A stretch of 64,000 nt of DNA from Allobacillus halotolerans. GTDB taxonomy: Bacteria > Bacillota > Bacilli > Bacillales > Alkalibacillaceae. The notes under the pieces were generated by a model. The model was not told the origin of the DNA. It ran no database searches and was given only the letters and a program-made list of their open reading frames with translations. The stretch is from assembly GCF_028743495.1 (NCBI RefSeq), contig NZ_CP117968.1; one strand, given 5' to 3'. Shown piece by piece: positions 53,490 to 61,867 of the stretch. Each line of letters starts with the position of its first letter. The stretch's first letter is position 1. The position numbers were made by a program, and so were the translations under genes.

Positions 53490-54356
53490 ATGTTGAAAGT
53501 GATTAATCCGGGAATTTTGACGACAATTCAAGATCAGGGAAGAAAAAACTATCGTTCATTCGGTGTGCCCATATCAGGTGTCATGGACCATTACGCCGCG
53601 AATTGTGCCAATTATTTATTAGGTAATTCAGAAAAGGAAGCAGTTATTGAAATTACCATGGGCGGCGTGACATTCGATGTCATGGAAGATACAGATATAA
53701 GTGTCACTGGTGGGGACCTAAATGGCTTGATCAATGAACAACCACTTCCAATGTGGAAAAAGCTGACGGTACACTCGGGCGATCAATTGACGTTTAAAGG
53801 TCCAAAATCAGGCATGCGCACGTATATAGCTCTGCCCGGTGGTATTGAATCGACGAGCTATTTAGGAAGCCAATCTACCTTTGAGAAAGCAGGTTTCGGG
53901 AAAGCCTTTCAAAAAGGTGATAACATTAAAGGGAGACAGGCAGCAGCGGCGTCTTCCAAATCCATTCAACCAATGGAGATCCCGACGTATACAAAGGAAG
54001 TCACGGTACGGGTTGTTCCAAGTCATTATGAGAGTAGCTTTAAAGACTCATCCATTCACCGCTTTTACCAAGAAGGTTTTACGATCAGGGCAGCTGATCG
54101 GATGGGGTGCCAATTACAGGGACATCGTTTAGAGCGAAAGGAAAATATAGATATTTTGTCAGAAGCGACAACGTATGGAACCATCCAAGTGCCGGCGGAA
54201 GGAAGTCCTATTATATTGCTTGCTGATGCGCAAACAACTGGAGGCTATCCAACAATCGGAACCGTATTATCGGAAGATTTATGGCGAATAGCACAATTGC
54301 CACCAGGAGGAAAACTATTTTTCGAACGATACCCATTACAAGAAGAGGATGTATAG
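53490..54356 (+). CDS. pxpC: 5-oxoprolinase subunit C
   Basis: A 288-residue KipA/PxpC-type protein with IQDQGRKNYRSFGVPISG (shown as IQDQGR and FGVPISG), GSQSTF and the C-terminal DAQTTGGYP. ATG 53490 follows GAGG at good spacing; GTG 53475 overlapping the pxpA stop is an alternative start. Last gene of the pxp set, 16 bases before the MDR gene. Confidence 0.9.
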   Translation: MLKVINPGILTTIQDQGRKNYRSFGVPISGVMDHYAANCANYLLGNSEKEAVIEITMGGVTFDVMEDTDISVTGGDLNGLINEQPLPMWKKLTVHSGDQLTFKGPKSGMRTYIALPGGIESTSYLGSQSTFEKAGFGKAFQKGDNIKGRQAAAASSKSIQPMEIPTYTKEVTVRVVPSHYESSFKDSSIHRFYQEGFTIRAADRMGCQLQGHRLERKENIDILSEATTYGTIQVPAEGSPIILLADAQTTGGYPTIGTVLSEDLWRIAQLPPGGKLFFERYPLQEEDV

Positions 54357-54372
54357 AAAGGAGCTTCGTCAT

Positions 54373-55371
54373 ATGAAAGCCTTAATTCATGAAAAAATTG
54401 CAGGTGTTGAGGGAGTCAATTGGACGGATACAGAGAAGCCGGAACCGAAGACTGGTGAAGTTTTAATTAAGTTGCAGACGGCAGGTATGAACCGCAGGGA
54501 CCTAGCTGTCATTACAAAACGTCACAAGGAAAATGACCCACCTTTAATCCCAGGTTCGGATGGTGCTGGGGTTGTTGAAGCGACAGGAAATGATGTGAAG
54601 CGATTTGATGTTGGCCAAGAAGTCATCATCAATCCAAGTTTAGGGTGGGAGCAAAACAGTGATGTTCCACCGGAAGGATTCAATATTGTTGGTTTTCCAG
54701 ACGACGGGACCTTCGCTGAATACATCGTTTTGCCAGAGTCACAAGTGGAGAAAAAGCCGACCCAATTATCATGGGATGAAGCGGGTGTTTTAGGACTTGC
54801 TGCATTGACAGCCTATCGAGCTTTGTTTACAAGAGGGAACTTACAAAAGGATGAAACCGTAATGCTTCCTGGAATTGGAAGCGGTGTTCTCACGTTCGCC
54901 TTAAAATACGCGAAAGCAGCTGGTGCACGTGTGATTGTTACGTCACGGAGTGAAGAAAAGTTAGAAGAAGCAAAGAAGCTCGGCGCCGACCGTGGAATTT
55001 TAACCGGTTCTGACTGGAATGAAGAGTTGAAAGATGAGTCAGTTGATTTGTTGATCGAATCGATTGGTGCAGCAACCTTTGAAAAATCTCTCGGAATCAT
55101 CAGACGCGGTGGAACGATTGTCACATTTGGTGCAACAACAGATGATGAAGTGACGATTGATATACGGAAGTTTTTCTATGGGCAATACAACTTGCTAGGC
55201 TCGACGATGGGAAGCAGAGAAGAGTTCCGTGAGATGCTTCAGTTTATCGAACAGCATGAGATTAAACCAGAAATCGATCGAATGTTTGAAGCGGAGAATT
55301 ATGCGGATGCTTTTAATTATTTAGAGCAAAGTAAAAACTTTGGAAAGATTGGTTTTCGAATAAATCAATAA
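54373..55371 (+). CDS. MDR-family NAD(P)-dependent dehydrogenase/reductase
   Basis: A 332-residue zinc-type alcohol dehydrogenase family protein similar to B. subtilis YogA. MNRRDLAVI and GSDGAGVVEATG mark the catalytic domain and LPGIGSGVLTFALKYAKAAGARV the Rossmann fold (shown as GIGSGV). The usual zinc Cys/His pair is not evident, so it is probably a quinone/enal-type reductase. ATG 54373 is placed by AAAGGAG. It follows pxpC closely and may share its mRNA. Confidence 0.85.
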   Translation: MKALIHEKIAGVEGVNWTDTEKPEPKTGEVLIKLQTAGMNRRDLAVITKRHKENDPPLIPGSDGAGVVEATGNDVKRFDVGQEVIINPSLGWEQNSDVPPEGFNIVGFPDDGTFAEYIVLPESQVEKKPTQLSWDEAGVLGLAALTAYRALFTRGNLQKDETVMLPGIGSGVLTFALKYAKAAGARVIVTSRSEEKLEEAKKLGADRGILTGSDWNEELKDESVDLLIESIGAATFEKSLGIIRRGGTIVTFGATTDDEVTIDIRKFFYGQYNLLGSTMGSREEFREMLQFIEQHEIKPEIDRMFEAENYADAFNYLEQSKNFGKIGFRINQ

Positions 55372-55384
55372 ATGAACGACCGAA

Positions 55385-55435
55385 GTGCCAGCACGATTCG
55401 AGTAGCTATTAAACTCGTTTTGTGCTGGCTTTTTC
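55385..55435 (+). terminator. Terminator of the pxp-MDR unit
   Basis: GCCAGCACGA and related inner pairs match TTGTGCTGGC, followed by TTTTTC. Confidence 0.85.
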
Positions 55436-55490
55436 TCTCTTATGATAAGATGTATATATCATTAACGTAGAAAATTAGTAGGTGAATGCA

Positions 55491-56201
55491 ATGACTGACA
55501 GCGCATCGATTTTAGTTATAGAAGACGAAGACAAAATTGCCAGAGTGCTTGAACTGGAGCTATCATTTGAAGGTTATACAGTCGAGAAGGCTTCTTCGGG
55601 TTTTGAGGCGTTGGAAAAATATCGTTCAAACGAATGGGATGTCGTATTACTGGATATTATGCTTCCTGAGATGAGTGGAATCGAAATCCTCCGACGTATC
55701 CGAAAAGAAGACGAACAAGTAGCCGTAATATTGTTGACGGCAAAGGATTCCATTGAAGATAAAGTGACAGGGCTCGACTTGGGTGCCAATGATTATATCA
55801 CCAAGCCATTTCAAATCGAGGAGCTCCTTGCTCGAATTCGAGCAGCATTGCGCTTGAAACAAAAGTCCAAGAATGAGATTGATGATCAATGGTTGATTTT
55901 CTCTGATTTAAAGCTGAACGAGGGTACGAGAGAAGTATATCGTGGTGACCGGTTGATCGATTTGACACCTCGTGAATTTGATTTACTTGTTTATTTCATG
56001 AAAAATCCTCGTCATGTTTTGAGTAGAGAGCAGATTTTGGACACCGTATGGGGATACGACTATTATGGTGAGACAAACGTCGTTGATGTTTATGTTAGGT
56101 ATGTCCGAAAAAAAGTCGACGGGGATAGAGACGATAAATTAATTCATACCGTCCGAGGAGTCGGCTATGTTATGAAGGATGCTTATGAATCTAAAAAATA
56201 G
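55491..56201 (+). CDS. OmpR-family response regulator
   Basis: A 236-residue regulator: receiver domain with the phospho-Asp at 55 (VVLLDIM), Thr and Lys in LLTAKDS and ITKPF, then a winged-helix DNA-binding domain (about 135-230; LTPREFDLL, NVVDVYVRYVR). ATG 55491 is chosen over a GTG nine bases before. It overlaps the kinase gene by 17 bases. Resembles B. subtilis YkoG/ArlR-type regulators, but the exact orthologue is uncertain. Confidence 0.92.
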   Translation: MTDSASILVIEDEDKIARVLELELSFEGYTVEKASSGFEALEKYRSNEWDVVLLDIMLPEMSGIEILRRIRKEDEQVAVILLTAKDSIEDKVTGLDLGANDYITKPFQIEELLARIRAALRLKQKSKNEIDDQWLIFSDLKLNEGTREVYRGDRLIDLTPREFDLLVYFMKNPRHVLSREQILDTVWGYDYYGETNVVDVYVRYVRKKVDGDRDDKLIHTVRGVGYVMKDAYESKK

Positions 56202-57546
56202 AATCTTCTTATATACCGCTGTCTTGTTTATTGTGATTACGGTAATGCTTTCCATTACAATTTATTTTACTTTTTCTCATATTACTTATGATCGGGAAAT
56301 TGACCAAATGGAAGATGAGGTCACGAATATTTTAACAGGATTAGCTCAAGCAGATGAAAATTTTCCAGTAAACGACTTGCTCGGAGTGTATGTACCGTCA
56401 AATGGTATGTTGCGCATTTTAGATGAACAAGGTAACCAATTTAGTGAAATCACCGCAGGCGATCATTTGGCATTACGTAATGTAACCGTCCCATTTAATC
56501 CTGTTCGAATAAGCGGAAGAACCAATGATTCGAACATAGAGATCGGTTACGTCCAAGTGCCGACGATTTGGCAAGATGGTGAAGTTGTTTATGTGCAGCT
56601 TTTTGAAGATTTAAGCGCTGTTCAAGATAATTTAAGGACACTTCGATTTGTGTTATTTTTGGTCGTTTTAGTTGCGATTATCCCAGTTGTCGTCTCGGGA
56701 AGAGTGCTCGCTGATTTTATCAGTCGTCCAATTCAATCACTCATCAGCACCATGCAAGATATTCAAACGAGTTCATCATTTAAGCATATCGAATATCAAC
56801 AAAAGTCGGGCGATGAACTGTATACAATGACACGTACATTTAATGAAATGATTGATTTATTGAAAGACAACTATGAAAAACAAGAAGCATTCGTTTCCAA
56901 CGCGTCCCACGAACTACGAACACCAATTACTGTCATTGAAAGTTATGCTAATTTAATTAAGCGGCGCGGATTGGAAAAACCCGAGTTGGTTATGGAATCA
57001 ATTGAAGCTATTCATTCAGAAGCCGTTCGAATGAGAGACTTGACGGAGCAATTACTCATGTTGGCCCGAAGACAAAAGGACTGGCAATTACACATTGAAT
57101 CATTTTCATTGGCAGAAGTTGTGCAAAAAGTATCACAAAACATCGAGAACTCTTATGGTAGAAAAGTAAATTTAACCGTAGATGAAGAGATGCCTCCGAT
57201 TCACTCAGACCAACAAAAAATCAAACAATTACTATACATTTTTGTCGACAATGCTCGTAAGTACAGTGAAGAGTCGATTGAAATCAATGTAAAAAACCGG
57301 GCGACAAACTATGTCATCAACATTAAAGATTACGGAATCGGTATACCAGAAGAATCAATCGTTAAGGTGTTCGATCGCTTCTATCGTGTGGATGAGGCGC
57401 GGACACGTGATGAAGGAGGCAGTGGTCTCGGTCTTGCCCTGGCTAGTGATCTAGCTAAAGCCCTAGATATTCAAATCGATGTTCAAAGTAAGGTCGGAAA
57501 AGGAACAACGGTCACTCTAACGATTCCATCATTCGATTCTCATTAA
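56185..57546 (+). CDS. Sensor histidine kinase
   Basis: A 453-residue membrane kinase: helix 1 (about 7-28), an extracellular sensor domain (about 30-155), helix 2 (about 158-178), HAMP, the phospho-His in FVSNASHELRTP and an ATPase domain with DNARKYS, DYGIGIP and GGSGLGLAL. Start 56185 lies within the regulator gene after AAGGATG. The downstream PepSY proteins suggest that the system monitors the envelope; similar pairing occurs with B. subtilis YkoGH and YkoJ. Confidence 0.92.
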   Translation: MNLKNRIFLYTAVLFIVITVMLSITIYFTFSHITYDREIDQMEDEVTNILTGLAQADENFPVNDLLGVYVPSNGMLRILDEQGNQFSEITAGDHLALRNVTVPFNPVRISGRTNDSNIEIGYVQVPTIWQDGEVVYVQLFEDLSAVQDNLRTLRFVLFLVVLVAIIPVVVSGRVLADFISRPIQSLISTMQDIQTSSSFKHIEYQQKSGDELYTMTRTFNEMIDLLKDNYEKQEAFVSNASHELRTPITVIESYANLIKRRGLEKPELVMESIEAIHSEAVRMRDLTEQLLMLARRQKDWQLHIESFSLAEVVQKVSQNIENSYGRKVNLTVDEEMPPIHSDQQKIKQLLYIFVDNARKYSEESIEINVKNRATNYVINIKDYGIGIPEESIVKVFDRFYRVDEARTRDEGGSGLGLALASDLAKALDIQIDVQSKVGKGTTVTLTIPSFDSH

Positions 57547-57606
57547 ATTTTAATCTCTATGTTTTATACTGTGGATAAATGGTCAACTCAAGGAGGTTAA
57601 TGCCTT

Positions 57607-58434
57607 TTGAATAAAGAAAGAATCTTTTGGATGGCTGGAGGATCGATACTGACGATCACTCTTTTTCTGATCGCTCAGCAATTCTTTTTCGGTGAATCCT
57701 CTGCTGAAGAGCTCTCTGTTGAAGAAGTAAAGGAACAAATGGAAGAAAGGTTCCAAGCTCAAGTGCTATCGATTGAAGAAAAAGAGGATCAATTCGAAGT
57801 AAGGATCAAAGAAAGCAATGGAAAATACTTAGTTTTCGTTGATTCTGTAGAGGGGCAAGTACTCGAGATTCAAACACTGTCTAACGAAGTATCAAAAAAT
57901 TCATCAACATCTGAAGAAAGTTACACGATAGAAGAAGGCGCAGATCCACCGACAGAACAAAATGATGAAAATACTCAAGAGAACGAAAACAAGCAAGAAA
58001 CTGATGAAAATCAGCTGACTTTAACTGAAGCCGAAACAAAGGTAAAGCAATCATACAAAGGTGAGATCACTTCATCCGAATTTATTGATGAAGAGTCTCC
58101 GTACATTAAAGTAACGATTGAAAATGACCAAGAAACGATTCAAATTCATGTGGATGCAGAATCAGGTCGACTAAGCGAGCAAAAACGAGTGAGTAAAGAG
58201 CAGCCAACAGAAGAAGAGAAGATGCAACAAACATTGATCACAAAGAAAGAAGCAGGCCAAATTGCTTTGGATAAAATATCCGGAAAACTAGAAGATATTG
58301 AACTGAAAGAAGTTGACGGAACGGCATATTACCATGTTGAAGTAGAAAAAGAAGTAGACGATGAAGATGAAGATTATGTCATTCGAATCAATGCCATCAC
58401 AGGGAAAGTCATTTCCGTTTCTAAAGATGATTAA
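57607..58434 (+). CDS. Membrane-anchored triple PepSY protein
   Basis: A 275-residue protein starting at TTG (AAGGAGG upstream). One N-terminal membrane helix (about 4-27) anchors three PepSY domains outside: about 37-92, 138-193 and 211-275, separated by acidic Glu/Asn/Gln-rich linkers. The third ends AITGKVISVSKDD. PepSY domains are thought to act as protease inhibitors or chaperones. It follows the kinase gene by 60 bases and may be its target or partner. The protein is very acidic, a halophile-like trait. Confidence 0.8.
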   Translation: MNKERIFWMAGGSILTITLFLIAQQFFFGESSAEELSVEEVKEQMEERFQAQVLSIEEKEDQFEVRIKESNGKYLVFVDSVEGQVLEIQTLSNEVSKNSSTSEESYTIEEGADPPTEQNDENTQENENKQETDENQLTLTEAETKVKQSYKGEITSSEFIDEESPYIKVTIENDQETIQIHVDAESGRLSEQKRVSKEQPTEEEKMQQTLITKKEAGQIALDKISGKLEDIELKEVDGTAYYHVEVEKEVDDEDEDYVIRINAITGKVISVSKDD

Positions 58435-58451
58435 TCAAAGCATGCGACAGA

Positions 58452-58495
58452 ACGAAAACGAACGAGGAACTATTTATCCTTCGTTCGTTTTTTTA
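58452..58495 (+). terminator. Terminator between the PepSY genes
   Basis: AACGAACGA with TCGTTCGTT, then TTTTTT, directly after the triple PepSY gene. Confidence 0.85.
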
Positions 58496-58520
58496 TGGAT
58501 TTTTACCCTTTTCTAATCAA

Positions 58521-58577
58521 TTTCTCATAATCCTATCCGTTGTTTCTCATATTGAACGTTTACAGTAAGAGTATACC
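58521..58577 (+). promoter_or_regulatory. Candidate activator-dependent promoter with direct repeats
   Basis: TTTCTCATA occurs at 58521-58529 and again at 58543-58551, 22 bases apart, about two helical turns. A possible -10 (TATACC) begins at 58572 but no good -35 is at proper distance. OmpR-type regulators often bind such repeats and replace the -35. Confidence 0.45.
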
Positions 58578-58600
58578 AAGAAATCAAAGGAGGAAGTTGA

Positions 58601-59263
58601 ATGAAGAAGAAAATATTATTAGGCACAGTGGCAGTGATTGTAACTGCAGGAGGAGCTTTTGGGGTATCTGCAATGAGTGATCAAGCACTTGATAAAAGTT
58701 ATGGGAAAGATGGAATTGAAACAGAGGTGGACACCGATATGGAAATAGACACGAATAAATTAGTCGGTGCCCAAGAATTAGAAGATATCGTACTTAACGA
58801 AGTCCAAGGAACGATTGAAGAAATTGAACTGGAAGATGAAAATGGCAAGCTCATTTTTAAGGTTGAAGTAGAAAACAAAAAAGATAGAGATTCGGAAGTT
58901 TATGTAGATGCATATACAGGAGAAGTCATCGAAGTTGAATATGACGATCGTGACGACCACGAAGAAGCAGAAGATGACGACGATCAAGAAGTAGACAATG
59001 ATGATAACAATACTGCTGAAGATAAGAAAAATTCAACTCAAGATAAAAAAGTGAAATCAGCTGAACAAACATCAAAAAGTGATTTAATTAGCCGTGAAGA
59101 AGCCATAAAAATTGCAAAAGAAACTCATAACGGAACCGTTCAGGAGACTGAACTAGACGAAGATGATGGGCAATATATCTTTGAGGTTGAGTTTGAAGAT
59201 GATGACCAAGAAGTAGAAGTCGAAATTGATGCTAAGACAGGGGAAGTATTAAATGTTGAATAA
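58601..59263 (+). CDS. Secreted or anchored double PepSY protein
   Basis: A 220-residue protein with a signal-like helix (about 5-24), then PepSY domains at about 55-110 and 160-220 (GTIEEIELEDENGKL; GTVQETELDEDDGQ), joined by a strongly acidic Asp/Glu run (about 112-140). AAAGGAGGAAG precedes the ATG. It is separated from the first PepSY gene by a terminator and has its own candidate promoter. Very likely a paralogue of the gene upstream. Confidence 0.8.
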   Translation: MKKKILLGTVAVIVTAGGAFGVSAMSDQALDKSYGKDGIETEVDTDMEIDTNKLVGAQELEDIVLNEVQGTIEEIELEDENGKLIFKVEVENKKDRDSEVYVDAYTGEVIEVEYDDRDDHEEAEDDDDQEVDNDDNNTAEDKKNSTQDKKVKSAEQTSKSDLISREEAIKIAKETHNGTVQETELDEDDGQYIFEVEFEDDDQEVEVEIDAKTGEVLNVE

Positions 59264-59284
59264 GACGATTAAGTAGTGTGAAAA

Positions 59285-59312
59285 AGTCAGGCAATTGCCT
59301 GGCTTTTTTATT
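59285..59312 (+). terminator. Terminator of the double PepSY gene
   Basis: CAGGCAATTGCCTG palindrome extended by flanking bases, followed by TTTTTTA. Confidence 0.8.
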
Positions 59313-59417
59313 TTTATTAATTTTTTCCCCCATTTTTCGATATACATACGATTCTATGAACAGATACTCAATCAGATTGATTGGTTTTTCATAATCTATT
59401 ATTGAAGGAGGGATTTT

Positions 59418-60107
59418 ATGAGTAATTGGATTCAAGATGCCGGACATGGTGGAAGTGACTCTGGAGCATATCATGATGGTATAGCTGAAAAGGATTGGAC
59501 ACTTGAAGCAGCTCTATATGTCAATCGCCGGTTAAATGAATTAGGTGTAACAAGTGATGTTACGCGAAAATCAGATCAAACATTGACAAGGGAAGAAAGA
59601 ATTGCAACTGTTTCCGAATATGATAAGGCAATTTCTCACCACTTTAATGCAGGTGGGGGCTCAGGAACGGAATTGATTCACAGTATTTATGCGAATGGAG
59701 AATTTGAAAAAAGTCTTCAAAGAAAGTTTGAAAAAGCCGGGTATCCATTCAGACGGATCTTCACAAAAACGTATCCAGGTAACAATGAACAAGACTATTA
59801 TTATATGAATCGAGAAACCGGGAGTACACGAACAACAATTGTAGAATATGGCTTCTTAGATGGTCCGAACCTGCATAGATTAAAAGACAAGAATTATCGC
59901 GAAGGACTTTATGAATGCGTCATCCAAGCTATCTGTGCTGAAGAAGGCGTTCCTTATAGACAAGCATCCCAGGAACCGACAGAAGAGGGCCCAACATTTT
60001 ATCGTGTTGTCACAGGTTCCTTTCATAAAAGGGAGAATGCTGAGAAAAGAATCGAACAGCTCAAGAAGGCAGGGTACGAAGCGTTCATCGATATCCTTCG
60101 CAAGTAA
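59418..60107 (+). CDS. N-acetylmuramoyl-L-alanine amidase with SPOR domain
   Basis: A 229-residue amidase_3 enzyme that cuts the amide between muramic acid and L-Ala. Zinc ligands are His10 (QDAGHGG), Glu24 (IAEKDW) and His75 (SHHFNAGG), with the catalytic Glu in TIVEYGFLD. A C-terminal SPOR-like domain (about 188-229: FYRVVTGSFHKRENAEKRIEQL) binds denuded glycan. It has no signal peptide, like phage endolysins and B. subtilis CwlC. A holin-type gene follows 13 bases later. It could act in mother-cell lysis or be a prophage remnant. Confidence 0.88.
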   Translation: MSNWIQDAGHGGSDSGAYHDGIAEKDWTLEAALYVNRRLNELGVTSDVTRKSDQTLTREERIATVSEYDKAISHHFNAGGGSGTELIHSIYANGEFEKSLQRKFEKAGYPFRRIFTKTYPGNNEQDYYYMNRETGSTRTTIVEYGFLDGPNLHRLKDKNYREGLYECVIQAICAEEGVPYRQASQEPTEEGPTFYRVVTGSFHKRENAEKRIEQLKKAGYEAFIDILRK

Positions 60108-60120
60108 AGGGGGAATAACA

Positions 60121-60369
60121 TTGGCTATGTTGGATTTTATTATGGAAGAAGCTTATATTTTGATTCCCGTATTGATCATCATCGGTCGGATTTTAAAAAT
60201 ATCAACGAATCTACCAACACGCTTTATCCCAATCACATTGCTTGGTCTGAGTTTCCTGTTAACCGGTGTGATGCTAGGTCTCTCGTTTGAATCAACCATC
60301 CAATCGATCTTGATTGCTGGTGCTGCTGTGTTTAGTCATCAGCTGTTTAAACAAATGAGAAATCGATAA
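60121..60369 (+). CDS. Phage-type holin
   Basis: An 82-residue protein with three hydrophobic segments (about 8-24, 33-52, 55-72) and a basic end, resembling phage holins of the Phage_holin_5_2/BhlB type (FIMEEAYILIPVLIIIGRILK-like start, AAVFSHQLFKQM end). TTG 60121 lies seven bases after AAAGGGGG; ATG 60127 is the alternative. It would let the amidase upstream cross the membrane. Confidence 0.75.
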   Translation: MAMLDFIMEEAYILIPVLIIIGRILKISTNLPTRFIPITLLGLSFLLTGVMLGLSFESTIQSILIAGAAVFSHQLFKQMRNR

Positions 60370-60373
60370 TAGG

Positions 60374-60413
60374 CGGCTGGCTCCCTTCATGGGTTGCCAG
60401 CCATTTTTTTACG
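60374..60413 (+). terminator. Terminator of the amidase-holin pair
   Basis: GGCTGG pairs with CCAGCC around a 16-base loop, followed by ATTTTTTT. Confidence 0.75.
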
Positions 60414-60816
60414 TTTTTTTGAGATGCTCATTTAAATCCTTTTCGACTTTTGAAAAGTAACTCCGCAAAACAAACCAAAATACTGTGTAAATAAATACAA
60501 AACCAACTAAACCCATCACGATTGGAATGATTCCAACAGGTACCCAACCAAGAAGGAGTGCAAGAGGAAGCCAAACGGTCACGGACAAGAAAAAATGAAT
60601 GATTGTCTGTTTTAATGGGCTCCATTTTTCATTGTCAAAAATCAACGACGCTGAGCCAAAGTAAATCCCCATAATTAAAGAACCGAACATTCCTTTCCAT
60701 ATGTCCAAAATAGTTGATTCAGTTTCTGTAATTAAGAGTACTGTAATGAAAATAAACGTGATTAACGCTGCGAACGCCATGCCGCCAAGACTTCTTTTGA
60801 ATGCTTCAGCCATCAT
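60409..60816 (-). CDS. DUF3021 membrane protein
   Basis: A 135-residue protein with four membrane helices (about 9-28, 36-55, 65-84, 90-112), the DUF3021 pattern. It overlaps the LytTR gene by four bases (ATGA), so the two are translationally coupled. By genome context elsewhere, DUF3021 proteins inhibit or sense for the LytTR partner; the mechanism is not established. Confidence 0.78.
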   Translation of the reverse strand: MMAEAFKRSLGGMAFAALITFIFITVLLITETESTILDIWKGMFGSLIMGIYFGSASLIFDNEKWSPLKQTIIHFFLSVTVWLPLALLLGWVPVGIIPIVMGLVGFVFIYTVFWFVLRSYFSKVEKDLNEHLKKT

Positions 60817-61271
60817 TTCGAACCACCTCCTAGTATAAGCTTTTCTTTTACATTCATGACGTATTTCCGTGAAACATACTCCTTGTTACCCGAACGGAAA
60901 AAGACACAAAGGTTTCCGTTAAAACTTAACTCGAATGAATCTATTTGTTGCAGGTTTCCAATGACTGACTTTGAGAAGCGGGTAAAGTGATAAGTCTCCA
61001 ACAATTCTTCCACCTCATAAAGCTTCATGTTAATCTCTATGGATCTTTTGTTCACGGCAGCAAATACTTTTCGGTCCTGTGCATAAATGAAGTCAATTTC
61101 GTTTGGATGTAGTAGGATTGATTTGTCATTTTCCGTACCAATCAATTTACCGGTTGTTTGTTCTTTTAATTTTTCAACTAAGAGTTCCAATTCTTTAGAC
61201 CACTCCTTCGCATGAATCGTGATGGTCGTTTCATGATGGTTTTCATCCAGATCAATTTTTACTTTCAACAA
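60813..61271 (-). CDS. LytTR-type DNA-binding regulator
   Basis: A 152-residue transcription factor with a LytTR domain (about 50-148: ILLHPNEIDFIYAQDRKVFA, FTRFSKSVIGNL and KYVMNVKEKL) and no receiver domain. It is first in a two-gene unit with DUF3021. Such pairs usually sit beside an ABC exporter; none is seen here. Confidence 0.85.
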   Translation of the reverse strand: MLKVKIDLDENHHETTITIHAKEWSKELELLVEKLKEQTTGKLIGTENDKSILLHPNEIDFIYAQDRKVFAAVNKRSIEINMKLYEVEELLETYHFTRFSKSVIGNLQQIDSFELSFNGNLCVFFRSGNKEYVSRKYVMNVKEKLILGGGSK

Positions 61272-61497
61272 TGTTCCTCCTCCCGGTAATTAAAGTATAG
61301 TCGATTGAATATTTATGTAGTTGATCACTTGCATAACCCGTTGTAATGATGCGATAAGTTACCTTAATATGTTCATGACATGCTGCTCGACAATCATTAT
61401 TTCGATAACCGTTGATTAAAGTCCTCTTCTGAGACAAGGTCATATCGCTTAATAGCGATCATATGTACCCTGCTCGTGTGTTTGCCTAATTAGGCTG
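61272..61497. other. Region upstream of the LytTR gene
   Basis: No gene is supported. A palindrome ATATCGCT-TAAT-AGCGAT lies at about 61443-61460 and could be an operator. Confidence 0.4.
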
Positions 61498-61602
61498 ATA
61501 TGTTCCCATGAGAAAAATATAAAGGCATGAATTTCAAAAATAGGAACCTGCTGAACAGAAATATGAGACCCATTCAAACATATATGAGCCAAATCTAAAA
61601 AA
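61498..61602. repeat. Degenerate 21-bp repeat array, inverted family member
   Basis: Five units of exactly 21 bases start at 61498, 61519, 61540, 61561 and 61582, with cores such as ATATGAGACCCATTCAAA. Read on the minus strand the core is TGGGTCTCATATA, close to the TGGGCGCATATAG core of the 18.5-kb array. Confidence 0.65.
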
Positions 61603-61637
61603 TCACCACCGGAAATTTCTCAACCGGTGATGATTGC
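61597..61637 (-). terminator. Terminator of the 58-residue protein gene
   Basis: Minus strand: ATCACCGG pairs with CCGGTGGTGAT around an 11-base loop, then TTTTTT. Confidence 0.8.
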
Positions 61638-61638
61638 A

Positions 61639-61815
61639 TTAGACTTTTTCATATCCATAAGTGATTAGATCTTCTTCAAATGTCTCGTTCACGACATAAA
61701 AGGTATCTTCATGTTTCACGACGATTTGTTCCTCTGTACAAAACTGTCTTGCTTGCGCTAAGTCCTGAAAAGGTGCGGCTTCAATATCGAGGTCATTAAT
61801 TTGGATGTAAGGCAT
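61639..61815 (-). CDS. Small acidic protein, 58 residues
   Basis: A soluble 58-residue protein beginning MPYIQINDLDIEAAPF, with one Cys (ARQFCTEE) and an acidic C-terminal half ending ITYGYEKV. GAGGAG precedes the ATG at 61815. A terminator follows. I do not recognise it. It lies 52 bases after the ligD stop on the same strand and could be made from the same transcript. Confidence 0.65.
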   Translation of the reverse strand: MPYIQINDLDIEAAPFQDLAQARQFCTEEQIVVKHEDTFYVVNETFEEDLITYGYEKV

Positions 61816-61867
61816 TGTTTATCACTCCTCATAAACAACAAATACCCTTCCCAGTGAAAAGTATTCC

